64,000 nt of DNA from assembly GCF_001636345.1 (NCBI RefSeq), contig NZ_KV440945.1, forward strand, positions 2,333,631 to 2,397,630, read 5' to 3'. Origin of the DNA: Cytobacillus gottheilii (GTDB lineage: Bacteria; Bacillota; Bacilli; Bacillales; Cytobacillaceae). Shown here piece after piece: positions 8,365-16,840 of this stretch (position 1 is its first letter; every line of letters starts with the position of its first letter). The notes beneath the pieces were generated by a model. It did not search any database and was not told the DNA's origin. It was given only the letters and a program-made list of their open reading frames with translations. A program made the translations under genes and the position numbers.

Positions 8365-8535
8365 TTAATTCAGCAGATAATGTAATAAAACTGGGAAGAA
8401 AATTAGGATAGTAAGACTTTGCGCAAAGGTAACTGTAATAGCCTTTTTCCAAGAATTTCGTTTAGGGTAAGTGTTAAAAACTCTCTGAAAGAAAAGAAAT
8501 CTGATCCACCAGAACAGCAGAGTATAAATAATCAT
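8365..8535 (-). CDS. possible small membrane protein (56 aa)
   Basis: An open frame of 56 codons reads MIIYTLLFWWIRFLFFQRVF, then a short basic stretch (PKRNSWKK), then a second hydrophobic segment ending FPVLLHYLLN. The layout of two hydrophobic helices around a positive loop looks like a real small membrane protein, but there is no clear ribosome site before the ATG and I recognise no family. It could be a remnant of a longer gene. Confidence 0.35.
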   Translation of the reverse strand: MIIYTLLFWWIRFLFFQRVFNTYPKRNSWKKAITVTFAQSLTILIFFPVLLHYLLN

Positions 8536-8602
8536 AGTATTAAATATATATGAATCTTAATTCGATTCTATCCGTATACATAATCAGTCCATAAGTGATG
8601 GT

Positions 8603-8737
8603 ATGAAGAATGAGATAATATTATGGAGAGGCAAGAATAATGGGGATGAAATATGGTATAGAATAATTTACGGCAGTCTGGCTTTAGGCGGTTTGCTTGT
8701 CATTGCCGCCATTGTTTGTTACTTTATCATTCTATAG
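8603..8737 (+). CDS. possible single-pass micro-membrane protein (44 aa)
   Basis: A 44-codon frame begins MKNEIILWRGKNNGDEIWYR and ends in one clean hydrophobic helix (IIYGSLALGGLLVIAAIVCYF). Charge distribution and helix length suit a bitopic small protein. No good ribosome site precedes this ATG; the GGAGAGG at about 8634 precedes a different frame. It is a weak candidate. Confidence 0.3.
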   Translation: MKNEIILWRGKNNGDEIWYRIIYGSLALGGLLVIAAIVCYFIIL

Positions 8738-9022
8738 AGAGTAAGAGGGTAAACAATCAATTGTTCCTCTGATAAATATCATCAAACAATTTAAACTCAA
8801 AATATATCAACTAAATGATTTAAATAAGTTAAGCTATCGCAGCATTCTAAAATCATGGATATTCTACATATATTGTATAAAGGAGTTGTAGTGCGTTTTT
8901 CGAATACAATAATACTTCTTATGGTAGAATAAAAGACTAGCTGCAAGGCACTTCTCTTCTGAAGAGCATTTTTTATAAATATTGATTTACGAGTGCACCA
9001 GCCAGTCAAGGGAGAGATTGGT

Positions 9023-9694
9023 GTGGCACAATGGGAGATTGCGATTGATTCACTTTCTAAAATTTCAGTTTTATCAAATCCAAATAATGAACCAGTAACG
9101 ATTATCGGACAAGTAGAGGGTTTAAAGTGCATCGGAGTCGGAACAGATGCTGCCGTTTTTCAATTTTTAGATGCACCCCATTATGCATATAAGGTTTATG
9201 CAAAGGATAAAATTGATAAAGTTAAGGCAGAAGCAGGTGTTTATGAACAGATAGGAGAATCTCCATTTTTCTCTACTTATTATGGTTCTGGGGAGTTTTT
9301 CATTGTTTTAAGTTATGAAGATGGTAAAACACTATATGATTGTGTCCTCCAGGGTATTCATATCCCTAACCAAGTTGTAGAGGATGTTGAAAGTGCCAGA
9401 GATTTTGTTCGAAGTAAAGGGCTGAATCCTCGAGATATTCATTTGAAAAATATATTGCTGCAGAATGGTAGAGGAAAGATTTTAGATGTATCCGAATATA
9501 TTCAATCTGGTAATGATTTAAGATGGGAACATCTAAAAAAAGGATATGAAGAATATTATCATCTAATCGATGGAAAATCGGTTCCGTTTTGGGTCGTGGA
9601 AACTGTCCGAAAATGGTATCACCAGCAAAATAAATATTTTCCTTTCTTTGATGACTTTCTGAAATTAGTTCAAAAGCTTAATTTTATGAAATAG
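9023..9694 (+). CDS. YrzF-like serine/threonine kinase-fold protein
   Basis: A small kinase-like protein resembling Bacillus YrzF/YbdM. The nucleotide Lys lies in YAYKVYAKDK, the catalytic-loop equivalent is RDIHLKNILLQN, and the metal-binding motif reads ILDVSEY instead of DFG. It is shorter than a full Hanks kinase, so its activity and substrate are uncertain. I chose GTG at 9023 because AAGGGAGAG precedes it at good spacing; the frame is open from GTG 8993 but without such a site. Confidence 0.7.
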   Translation: MAQWEIAIDSLSKISVLSNPNNEPVTIIGQVEGLKCIGVGTDAAVFQFLDAPHYAYKVYAKDKIDKVKAEAGVYEQIGESPFFSTYYGSGEFFIVLSYEDGKTLYDCVLQGIHIPNQVVEDVESARDFVRSKGLNPRDIHLKNILLQNGRGKILDVSEYIQSGNDLRWEHLKKGYEEYYHLIDGKSVPFWVVETVRKWYHQQNKYFPFFDDFLKLVQKLNFMK

Positions 9695-9734
9695 GGTTGG
9701 TTAATAATAAATAATAGAGTGTATGATATTAATA

Positions 9735-9770
9735 GAAAAGCATCGATATTAACGTATTGATGCTTTTTTA
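9735..9770 (+). terminator. terminator after the kinase-like gene
   Basis: GCATCGATA and TATTGATGC (with one G-T pair) form a stem around a short loop, preceded by AAAA and followed by six T. Confidence 0.8.
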
Positions 9771-9931
9771 CATAGATTATTTGAAACAAGATAGCAAATA
9801 ATCTATGTGTGTTAAACTGTTAAATATAGTAAATTCAATCCTGCTGATTAGTCAAGAAGCTGTAAACTTTTAGAGGGAATTATTTGAATTTTATGTTAAT
9901 ATAATACTATTAAAGAAAGGTGGGGTTTTTT

Positions 9932-9991
9932 ATGGTACATGATATCGGAATAAAGTTAAACATGAAATTAAGGGGCAGGCTTTTCGAGTAA
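9932..9991 (+). other. 19-codon ORF with strong SD upstream of the methyltransferase
   Basis: AAAGGTGGGG is followed by an ATG and 19 codons (MVHDIGIKLNMKLRGRLFE) before a stop, 48 bases ahead of the methyltransferase remnant. It could be a leader peptide or the stub of a deleted gene. A TATAAT box lies at 9900-9905. The rest of the gap from 9771 to 10039 shows nothing recognisable. Confidence 0.25.
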
Positions 9992-10039
9992 TTCATAAGG
10001 AATGCTCGGAAAGTAACTTTATAACTTGGAGGAGCATTC

Positions 10040-10670
10040 ATGTTAAATAATCACGGATTCGATTTATGGGCGGATCAGTACGACAAAACTGTTCAAATTA
10101 GTGAAGAAAACAATCAGTATCCTTTTGCAGGCTACAAAAAGATACTAAACGCTATTTTTAATGAAATTATGCAGCTTAAACATGCAAAAGTTTTAGATAT
10201 TGGTATGGGTACAGGCGTACTTTCTAGTAAACTATATGATTATGATCATTTAATTGATGGAATCGACTTTTCAGCAAAAATGATTTCAATTGCTCGATCA
10301 AAAATGCCAGCCGCTACATTCATAGAGTGAGATATTTCAAAGGGTCTTCCTAGAGAGAAAATGAGAAATGAATATGATTTCATTGTCAGCACTTACACGC
10401 TTCACCACCTGACAGACAATGAAAAAATCAGTTTTATAACGGACTTGCTTTCTGTTCTGACTGATGACGGCAAGATCTTAATAGGTGACATTGCTTTTGC
10501 CAGCAGGGCAGAACTGGAGCAATGCAAGCAGGACAATCAGCTGAACTGGGATGATGATGAATTTTATTTTGTGTATAACGAAATCAAAACACCGCTGGAG
10601 CATATATGCAAATGCGAATTCGTACCCATTTCTCACTGTGGTGGTGTATTTGAATACAGCCAAGAGATTT
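10040..10670 (+). pseudogene. broken class I SAM-dependent methyltransferase
   Basis: Two in-frame pieces make one methyltransferase: the first has the SAM-binding motif VLDIGMGTGVLSSKL (about residues 51-65), the second continues with DISKGLP, DFIVSTYTLHHLTD and ILIGDIAFASRAELEQC. They are separated by a single TGA at 10328, where I expect Trp (TGG) from memory of the family, so a one-base nonsense change is likely. The 3' end is also lost, because after SHCGGVFEYS the frame runs into the terminal repeats of the IS21 element. The gene start has a good GGAGGAG site. Function is lost unless the stop is read through. Confidence 0.8.
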
Positions 10671-10740
10671 TACCACCCTCGCCATCTTTTTTACCACTCT
10701 CCGCCAAGGAATTTACCACTCTCCGCCACATGTTTACCAA
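10671..10740. repeat. left terminal repeats of the IS21 element
   Basis: Four TACCA(C/A) units at a 21-22 bp period; the middle copies share TACCACTCTCCGCCA. They are presumed transposase binding sites. Confidence 0.75.
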
Positions 10741-10745
10741 TGGAT

Positions 10746-10794
10746 AAAAAAGCCCTACAGATTAACATTCTAGTAATCTGATAGGGCTTTTATT
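10746..10794. terminator. hairpin terminator inside the IS21 left end
   Basis: AGCCCTA-CAGATTA pairs with TAATCTG-A-TAGGGCT, flanked by A and T runs. It can stop the istA-istB transcript and also transcription entering from outside. Confidence 0.75.
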
Positions 10795-10803
10795 ATTAAT
10801 TAA

Positions 10804-11016
10804 CTATTTAGATTGGTTACTGAAGTAATCGAAGATTATCATTCTAGTCCCTTCAAATATATCTTCCTCAGTCCAGCTATAAGGAATAGGTTCCTCGACG
10901 TATACCTCTAAAAGCATTTCATTTAGTTCCTTTGGGAAAGGAATCCAGGTTTTGTAACCCACCCAATAATAGTATTCTTCAATCTTCTGAATCTCCCTAG
11001 TGGTTTATGTGGCCAT
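10804..11016 (-). pseudogene. IS21 passenger ORF with early stop codon
   Basis: Seven bases after istB an ATG opens a 70-residue frame that reads MAT, then a stop (TAA at 11007-11005, probably from CAA), then a clean stretch beginning TTREIQKIEEYYYWVGYKTW and ending in DYFSNQSK. Apart from that codon it looks like a genuine small acidic protein. I do not recognise its family. It may be dead, or expressed from an internal start. Confidence 0.5.
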
Positions 11017-11023
11017 ATTAAGG

Positions 11024-11773
11024 TTACCTGCCTAACCCATGACGCTCACGCATAGAAACTTCTCCATCTAGTAGAATTTGATAGGAGTCATGAATAATAC
11101 GATCTAAGATTGCTTCCGCAATCGTTTCATTTCCTAGCTTTAAATGCCATCCACTAGGATCAATCTGTGAACAGAATATAGTGGAGCCAACCTTATGACG
11201 AGCTTCTGTAATTTCCAAGAGGATTGCTGCTTCATCCGTTGTTAAATCTGTTAATAGCCACTCATCTAGGATAAGGAGGTCGACTTTTGTATATTTCTTT
11301 ATGCTCTTCCGATAACTTCCGTCGGCTGCTAATTTAGCGAGTGACAGCTCATCCAGTAATTCTGGTAATCGAATATATTTAACGTTGAAAAACTGGCGAC
11401 AGGCAGATACTCCGAAGGCAGTAGCTAAGAATGACTTTCCTGAACCAGTAGGTCCTTTTAATATAATGTTGTGACTATCAAGTATATAATTACAACTAGC
11501 CAACTTCAAAATCAGTTCTTTGTTTAGCCTTCGATCTTCATGATATTCAAGGTCTTCAATACATGCATTGGAATTAAAAAAAGTCGCCATTTTGATTAAC
11601 CGTTGAAGTTTATTACTCTTTCGGCGGGCATGTTCTAAATCGACAAGTAAACTAAATCGATCTTCAAAAGTCATTTTTTGAAATTCTTTATTCGCTGCTT
11701 GTTCCTTATAGGCTTCTGCCATTCCACTTAATTTCATCTCGATTAATTTGGTTAATGTTTGTTCATTCATCAT
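11024..11773 (-). CDS. istB: IstB-like transposition helper ATPase
   Basis: A 249-residue AAA+ ATPase that assists the IstA transposase. Walker A is GPTGSGKSFLATAFG, Walker B is VDLLILDEWLL, and the C-terminus has the usual ILDRIIHDSYQILLDG and RERHGL segments. It overlaps istA by four bases (ATGA). The gene appears intact. Confidence 0.95.
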   Translation of the reverse strand: MMNEQTLTKLIEMKLSGMAEAYKEQAANKEFQKMTFEDRFSLLVDLEHARRKSNKLQRLIKMATFFNSNACIEDLEYHEDRRLNKELILKLASCNYILDSHNIILKGPTGSGKSFLATAFGVSACRQFFNVKYIRLPELLDELSLAKLAADGSYRKSIKKYTKVDLLILDEWLLTDLTTDEAAILLEITEARHKVGSTIFCSQIDPSGWHLKLGNETIAEAILDRIIHDSYQILLDGEVSMRERHGLGR

Positions 11774-13320
11774 TTATCCGTTCCCCCATAGTAAGAAGCT
11801 CCACGTGTAAAGCCAAAATTATTTGTGTTGATTTCTGTTTTCCGTTTTAATTCTTGCTCTGCGTCATTCTTCTTGTTAGTCTTCAGTAGCGTTTGAATAC
11901 TTTTGACCGTTGGTCTTTTAGTCATTGAGATTACCATCTTACAAGCACGTTCAATCTCATATTTCGTGTATCGACGCTCAAACTTCTTCAAAGAAAATAT
12001 AGATTGTAGGGCTAGCTTCTCTGTTTGTGAAGTATCTAGAAGATATTGAATTACACTTAACGTTGATTCTCCAATGTTTTCTGCCCATTCAATCGCAGCT
12101 TCTGGGGTTTGATCAACGAATAACTTGTGATTATCTGGCATATGATCGTGAACAGTGGTAGTTTGACCAAATTTACCATATAATCGTTTATGAGAGGCTA
12201 TTCTCATATGGTTAAAAAACACCTCTAAGAGTTTATCAGACACTCTCACTTCGACTTCTCGATTGATATATTCGTATGGTACGGAATAAAACATGCTATC
12301 GAAGGAAACATGATAGTCAGGTGCTACAGTTGTCTTTTTCCATTCAGACATTTTATAAGGTTCTATCGGAAGGGGAGAAAGGGCAAATTTCTCTTCTTCT
12401 TCAAATGCAGACAAACGCGACCCTTTTTTTCGAGTAAAGGGTCTTTTATTAAATTCGTCTAATCTCTTCCTAACCTCTTCGTTCAATTCATCAATAGTAA
12501 AGCAATGCATGTTTCTTAATGCTGCGATTATCCAAGTAGAAATCACTCCAACCGACCCTTCTACACTGGCTTTATCTTTAGGGGTACGAACCCTCGCTGG
12601 CATGACAACAGTATTGTAGTAGTCCGCCATCTCTTTATAAGCAGGATTTAAGATCAATTCGCGGGTTGTATGCTTAGTAACGCTTGTTTTTAGGTTGTCT
12701 GGAACGACAATTTGAGTCGTACCACCGAAATACCTATAGGCATTATTGTGAAGTGTGATCCATGAATGAGAGTCCATAGACAGGCTTGCTTCTGCGTATG
12801 ATAACTGGCTGCACGGCAAGGTCGCAACGAACACATAGGCTTTTACCTTTTCTCCAGTATCTCTATCAATGATGAATGCTGTGGAGCCCGCCCAATCGAC
12901 TTCCATGATTTCACCTGGTTTTCTGCGAATGCGCAAAGTAGCTTTGTATTTATCTGCATAATTACTGTAATGACGTAAGAAACTTCGATAAGAGTATGGG
13001 ATCTTTTGATTCGCTCTACATTCAGCTTCATATTCATGGTGGAGAAGTGACAGCGTCACATTGGGCTTCGCCAACTCCTCATGAATATAGTCAAAATTCA
13101 AGGGATGCCGACCTGAAGCCTCCAATGATTTCTGAGGAAAAAGAAATTCTTCAATCCATTTATCCGTCATTTCCTCCTCTAACGGACAGACTAGGCCCTT
13201 CTTTTCGGCAAGGGTGATGATCTCTGTTACTTTTTGACGAGAATGGCCAGTACTTGAGGCAATACCTCTAAGGCTAAAACCCTCATTCTGTAATTCCCAT
13301 ATCTTTCGATAATGAATCAT
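11770..13320 (-). CDS. istA: IstA-like DDE transposase of IS21 family
   Basis: A 516-residue transposase with an N-terminal helix-turn-helix (GFSLRGIASSTGHSRQKVTE), then an rve integrase core with acidic residues in MEVDWAG, IVVPDNLK and the Glu of DKASVEGSVG, followed by a C-terminal beta-barrel domain. The length is typical for IstA. It precedes istB in the usual order, so the element may be active. Confidence 0.95.
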   Translation of the reverse strand: MIHYRKIWELQNEGFSLRGIASSTGHSRQKVTEIITLAEKKGLVCPLEEEMTDKWIEEFLFPQKSLEASGRHPLNFDYIHEELAKPNVTLSLLHHEYEAECRANQKIPYSYRSFLRHYSNYADKYKATLRIRRKPGEIMEVDWAGSTAFIIDRDTGEKVKAYVFVATLPCSQLSYAEASLSMDSHSWITLHNNAYRYFGGTTQIVVPDNLKTSVTKHTTRELILNPAYKEMADYYNTVVMPARVRTPKDKASVEGSVGVISTWIIAALRNMHCFTIDELNEEVRKRLDEFNKRPFTRKKGSRLSAFEEEEKFALSPLPIEPYKMSEWKKTTVAPDYHVSFDSMFYSVPYEYINREVEVRVSDKLLEVFFNHMRIASHKRLYGKFGQTTTVHDHMPDNHKLFVDQTPEAAIEWAENIGESTLSVIQYLLDTSQTEKLALQSIFSLKKFERRYTKYEIERACKMVISMTKRPTVKSIQTLLKTNKKNDAEQELKRKTEINTNNFGFTRGASYYGGTDK

Positions 13321-13390
13321 ACAAAAAACCGCCTGAATAATAATGACACACCAATAGGTGAGCTCAATAATTATACAGAAGGCAATGTAG

Positions 13391-13470
13391 TGGTAAACAG
13401 CTTGTCATTTGCTGGTACATTTCTTGTCACTAGGTGGTAAATAGATTGTCATTAGTGGTACATTTCATTG
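13391..13470. repeat. right terminal repeats of the IS21 element
   Basis: Four units of about 22 bp with consensus TGGTAMATNNNTTGTCAYT, inverted relative to the left end. Confidence 0.75.
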
Positions 13471-13512
13471 GCCGTAATCAGTATTTATTATTTCGAAGTA
13501 ATCTCCGAGGGG

Positions 13513-13537
13513 GCAGCTATTTTTAGCTGCTCTTTTT
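13513..13537 (+). terminator. terminator right of the IS21 element
   Basis: GCAGCTA and TAGCTGC enclose TTTT and are followed by TCTTTTT. It probably served the methyltransferase gene before the insertion. Between it and 13680 I see nothing else. Confidence 0.75.
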
Positions 13538-13687
13538 ATGCTGGGTATTTATATAATTAGGAAAAGATTTAGAGAAAACAATTCTTCTATAGCAGTGTAG
13601 TTCTGTGATTTAGATCGTATAAATTGTGAACCCTGCTGCTCAGGTTAATCGTCTTTATATAAGCATTCATGAAAAGGAGGGAAGTCT

Positions 13688-14058
13688 GTGGATCTAGATA
13701 GAAACGAGAGCTTGCTAGTGAGTTCAATAGCATTGTAGAACTATATGTAAATGATATTAGAAAGATCGTTTTCTCATATGTAAAAAACCAACACACAATG
13801 GAAGATATCACTCAAGAAGTTTTTCTAACAGCTTATAATAACTTTCATACTTTTCGAGGTAAGGGTTCCATTAAGAATTGGCTGCTTAAGATAGCAGTCA
13901 ACAAATCAAAGGATTATTTAAAAAGCTGGCATCACCGAAAGGTTCAAATGACTCACATTCAAAAAGCTCTTAATACACATGTGTTTAACGAGCTGGATAT
14001 GACTCAGACTGAAATAGAACAGTTTGCAGAAGTGATTTCAAAAAATCAAAACAGATAA
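13688..14058 (+). pseudogene. decayed ECF sigma factor gene
   Basis: AAAAGGAGGG precedes a GTG and four codons (MDLD), after which the sequence must shift one frame to continue as ELASEFNSIVELYVNDIRK, then region 2 of an ECF sigma factor with MEDITQEVFLTAYNNFHTF and WLLKIAVNKSKDYLKSW. The protein stops after about 120 residues, with no region 4, the promoter-binding helix-turn-helix. Both the frameshift and the loss of region 4 indicate an inactive gene. The next frame downstream is the tail of its probable anti-sigma partner. Confidence 0.7.
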
Positions 14059-14438
14059 AGAAAGAAAAGAAACATTTTAAAATCCTTTTACCAGCTGCTG
14101 CAGTATTATTTCTCGTTTTTTTAACAGGTATTCTTCTAAGTTTGTTCATATCTGAGTCGGAAAATCAAACAGCTTCCATTGAAGAGAAAGCTGAACTTAT
14201 TTACGGAGAGCCCATTGTCATTCCGGAAATAGAAGGGTTTGACATTCTATTTTCTGCTATTACGATGCTTCCTGCTCAAAATGATCAACCCTCAAACTTA
14301 ACGATCTCCTATGGGAAAGGAAAAGGTGAATTAGATTCTAATTTTAATAGTGAAGAGAAGAGGAAATCATGGGAAGAACAGCAGGATCGATTGTGTCACA
14401 GTGACGCCCCGGAATTCCTCGAAATCTGTCGAAAATAA
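14013..14438 (+). pseudogene. remnant of membrane anti-sigma-like protein
   Basis: A frame without a credible start begins inside the sigma remnant, with a Lys-rich stretch (KKEKKHFK), a membrane helix (ILLPAAAVLFLVFLTGILLS) and an extracytoplasmic domain containing IYGEPIVIPEIEGFDILFSA. This is the layout of an ECF anti-sigma factor lacking its N-terminal zinc/sigma-binding domain. The simplest reading is one deletion that removed sigma region 4 and the anti-sigma N-terminus, joining the leftovers near 14040. Confidence 0.55.
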
Positions 14439-14465
14439 AAACCACCTCTCTTATTTAGAGAGGTA
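14437..14465 (-). terminator. terminator for the minus-strand epimerase gene
   Basis: On the minus strand ACCTCTC-TAAATAA-GAGAGGT is followed by GGTTTTTATTTT, 11 bases after the stop. Confidence 0.8.
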
Positions 14466-14475
14466 GCAGTGTTCA

Positions 14476-15363
14476 TCAGTTTACTATAATAGCTCTTAAG
14501 GCTTCATCTAAGGTTTTATATTGAAAATCAAATCCTGATTGAACCAGTCTTTCGGGCACTACCCAGCGGCTTTTTAAGACTAGCTCAGTTTCTGTTCCTA
14601 TAAAAACAGCACCAAGTTCAAGCATCCATTTAAAAGCCGGAAGACCAAAGCTTTTTTTCATATGTGCCCTTATTAATCGCATCTGCTCTATGTTTTTTAC
14701 TGGGTGGGGAGCAGAACAGTTAAAAACTCCTTCCAGGTGTTTATTGTCTTTTAAGAAAAGAGTTATTTGAAAAAGGTCTTCAATGTGAATCCAGCTGAAC
14801 ATTTGGCTGCCGGATCCCTGCTTGCCGCCAAGACCAAATTTCACCAGATTTACATAAGGTGTCATAACACCGCCGTCAGGTCCGAGCACGATCGCAATTC
14901 TTAGGGCTGCTTGTCTCGTTTTTGGCAACTGGAAAGAGAAAAAGGCATCTTCCCAAGATGTGGCTACATTTACTGAAAAGCCAGAGCCGATTTCACCTTC
15001 TGCTTCGGTCATGGGCCGGTCTTCAGCATGACGGTAGATGGTTGCAGTGCTCGAATTGATCCATAGCTCTGGGGGATTTTCACATGCCTGCAGGGCTTTC
15101 CCTAATATATTTGTTGTCTCCGTTCTGGAGGTAAATATTTCTTTTTTATTTTTCTCATTGTAGCGGCAGTTCACCGATTTTCCAGCTAAATTAATGAGCA
15201 TTTCTGCGCCTTCTAACGCGGAAATGATGTCTTTTTCATGATTCCAGGCAATAGCAGGGGCAGTTCTGGCAATGATGATGACTTCATAACCGAGTTCTTG
15301 AAATTTTTGTTGAAAATAAGTGCCAACAAAACCTGTTCCTCCAGCTAAGACAACCTTTTTCAA
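14476..15363 (-). CDS. TIGR01777-family NAD-dependent epimerase-like protein (YfhF-like)
   Basis: An SDR-fold protein with the N-terminal nucleotide loop VVLAGGTGFVGTYF, the segment MLINLAGKSVNCRYNEKNK typical of the TIGR01777 family, and a C-terminal DUF1731-type region ending LDEALRAI. The usual active-site Tyr/Lys pair is not obvious, as in other members, and the substrate is unknown. I choose TTG at 15363, which has GGGGAGTGGAG at good spacing and gives MKKVVLAGG; the frame is open further up to 15435, but that part overlaps the preceding gene. Confidence 0.82.
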   Translation of the reverse strand: MKKVVLAGGTGFVGTYFQQKFQELGYEVIIIARTAPAIAWNHEKDIISALEGAEMLINLAGKSVNCRYNEKNKKEIFTSRTETTNILGKALQACENPPELWINSSTATIYRHAEDRPMTEAEGEIGSGFSVNVATSWEDAFFSFQLPKTRQAALRIAIVLGPDGGVMTPYVNLVKFGLGGKQGSGSQMFSWIHIEDLFQITLFLKDNKHLEGVFNCSAPHPVKNIEQMRLIRAHMKKSFGLPAFKWMLELGAVFIGTETELVLKSRWVVPERLVQSGFDFQYKTLDEALRAIIVN

Positions 15364-15382
15364 TTTCTCCACTCCCCAATCT

Positions 15383-16135
15383 TTAGCTTTTTTGTATTTT
15401 GGATGGATTGTTGATTTTATAAGGGACTGCTTCATCTATTAAAAATTCTTCTTCTGCGTCCTTGCCTTGAGGCAGCTTTTTCTTGACGATTTTTCCGTCA
15501 AATTCGAGCTGTTCACCGGGAGAAAGCTCCCATTTCTTTAAAGTTTTAGAATGTGAACACCAGGCAAGTCCTACTTCAATCTTTTCTTCCTGTTGAATCG
15601 TTACATTCTCAAGAACCACCACTTCATCATTTTCTTCATTAAAATGATTCCAGCTTAACGCAAATTGCTTAACCTGTGCCGTAAAGTGAACTTTATCTTC
15701 TGGCAGAACAACCTTTTTTGGACTTTCTTTCTTCGGTTTTTTGGTTTCTTTTTTCGTTACAGTTTTTTTGGCTGCTGCAGGTTCTTGCTCTTTTTTCTCA
15801 CTTTGAATTGAAGCAGGAGCCTGAGGAGCTTCACCGGCATCAGATAAATAGATTTTTCCAAAGCTTGCGGCCTGCATCTCTTTTAAGAAGGCAGGATGGA
15901 TGCAGCCTAAGCTGCCATCTTCAAATTCAATAATGATGGTATTTCCTGAATGATCTTGACCGTATACCTCATAGCCCTTAATGGTTACAATGGACTGCTG
16001 TTTTCGATCTTTGTACCAATATTCACTTTTAGAGGCTGGCAAGCCCCATTCTTTCACTTTTTCTGTATATTCATCTGTATTTTCAAATTGAATATAATCG
16101 CCTTTTGGAGGAACGATTGTTTTTAATTCACTCAT
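15383..16135 (-). CDS. uncharacterised two-domain protein with a Lys/Glu linker
   Basis: I do not recognise the family. The N-terminal part (to about residue 95) has WYKDRKQQSIVTIKGYEVYG and a segment FEDGSLGCIHPAFLKEM. A low-complexity linker rich in Lys, Glu and Ala follows (KKTVTKKETKKPKKESPKK), then a C-terminal domain with predicted beta strands. There is no signal peptide, so it is probably cytoplasmic. ATG 16135 (MSELKTIVPP) is preferred; an ATG eight codons earlier is also open. It lies 19 bases upstream of the epimerase start and is likely cotranscribed. Confidence 0.6.
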   Translation of the reverse strand: MSELKTIVPPKGDYIQFENTDEYTEKVKEWGLPASKSEYWYKDRKQQSIVTIKGYEVYGQDHSGNTIIIEFEDGSLGCIHPAFLKEMQAASFGKIYLSDAGEAPQAPASIQSEKKEQEPAAAKKTVTKKETKKPKKESPKKVVLPEDKVHFTAQVKQFALSWNHFNEENDEVVVLENVTIQQEEKIEVGLAWCSHSKTLKKWELSPGEQLEFDGKIVKKKLPQGKDAEEEFLIDEAVPYKINNPSKIQKS

Positions 16136-16269
16136 CTTTTCAAGTTCCCTCGCTTTCATTCCTTATGCTTTATAGTATATTCTATACTAGAAAAGAAGTA
16201 ATTTCGAATCATTTCAGGGAATATATTCGGATATACTAAAGGTGAATATGTTCGGAAAGGCGGAGCAGG

Positions 16270-16758
16270 ATGAGTGCAGATACAGCTAAATTTAAAGAAG
16301 TAATGGGCAACTATCCAACTGGAGTTACAGTTATAACAACAGTTGACGAGAGCGGTACACCACTTGGGTTAACAGTAAATTCATTTGCGTCCGTATCATT
16401 GGACCCGCTGATGATCCTTTGGTCTATTGATCATAAGGTTTCTTCACATGATGTGTTTAAGGAATCAGGCAAATTTGCTGTTCATGTATTAGCGGAAGAT
16501 CAGGGAGAGCTATGTGCATTATTTGCAAGCAAGGGTATTGATCGATTTGCCAACTGCGAATGGAAACTATCACAACAAGGATTGCCGATCATCGAGGGTG
16601 CTTTGGGTGTTATGCAATGTAAAACATTTAAGAGTGTTGAAGCAGGAGATCATACCATTTTAATTGGGGAAGTTACTGACATTGATAGCCGTAAAAAAGA
16701 ACCGCTGCTTTATCATAATCGCAAGTTTGGAAAGATTCCTGCTGAGTTTTATGAATAA
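16270..16758 (+). CDS. flavin reductase family protein (HpaC-like)
   Basis: A 162-residue FMN-binding split-barrel protein. MGNYPTGVTVITT at the N-terminus, GLTVNSFASVSLDPLMILWSI, and the late segment AGDHTILIGEV are the flavin-contact signatures of the HpaC/flavin-reductase family. Members supply reduced flavin to two-component monooxygenases or act alone; no monooxygenase partner is nearby. GGCGGAGCAGG precedes the start. Confidence 0.9.
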   Translation: MSADTAKFKEVMGNYPTGVTVITTVDESGTPLGLTVNSFASVSLDPLMILWSIDHKVSSHDVFKESGKFAVHVLAEDQGELCALFASKGIDRFANCEWKLSQQGLPIIEGALGVMQCKTFKSVEAGDHTILIGEVTDIDSRKKEPLLYHNRKFGKIPAEFYE

Positions 16759-16767
16759 GCTAAATTT

Positions 16768-16800
16768 TTAGAGACCAAATCATTGATTTGGTCTCTTTGT
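16768..16800 (+). terminator. terminator after the flavin reductase gene
   Basis: AGAGACCAAAT pairs with ATTTGGTCTCT, then TTTGTT. Confidence 0.75.
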
Positions 16801-16840
16801 TAGCTGAATTGAATTTACAAAAGAAAAATGAAGTAAAGAA

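Larger units (their letters stand above)
10670..13472 (-). mobile_element. IS21-family insertion sequence
   Basis: A 2.8-kb element containing istA, istB and a small passenger ORF, all on the minus strand. Each end carries four copies of a repeat spaced 21-22 bp: TACCAC/TACCAA at 10671, 10692, 10714 and 10735, and the inverted TGGTA units at 13391, 13413, 13435 and 13456. Multiple terminal repeats of this kind are a hallmark of IS21 elements. Exact ends and target duplication cannot be fixed by eye; boundaries are good to about 10 bases. It sits at the 3' end of the methyltransferase remnant. Confidence 0.88.
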
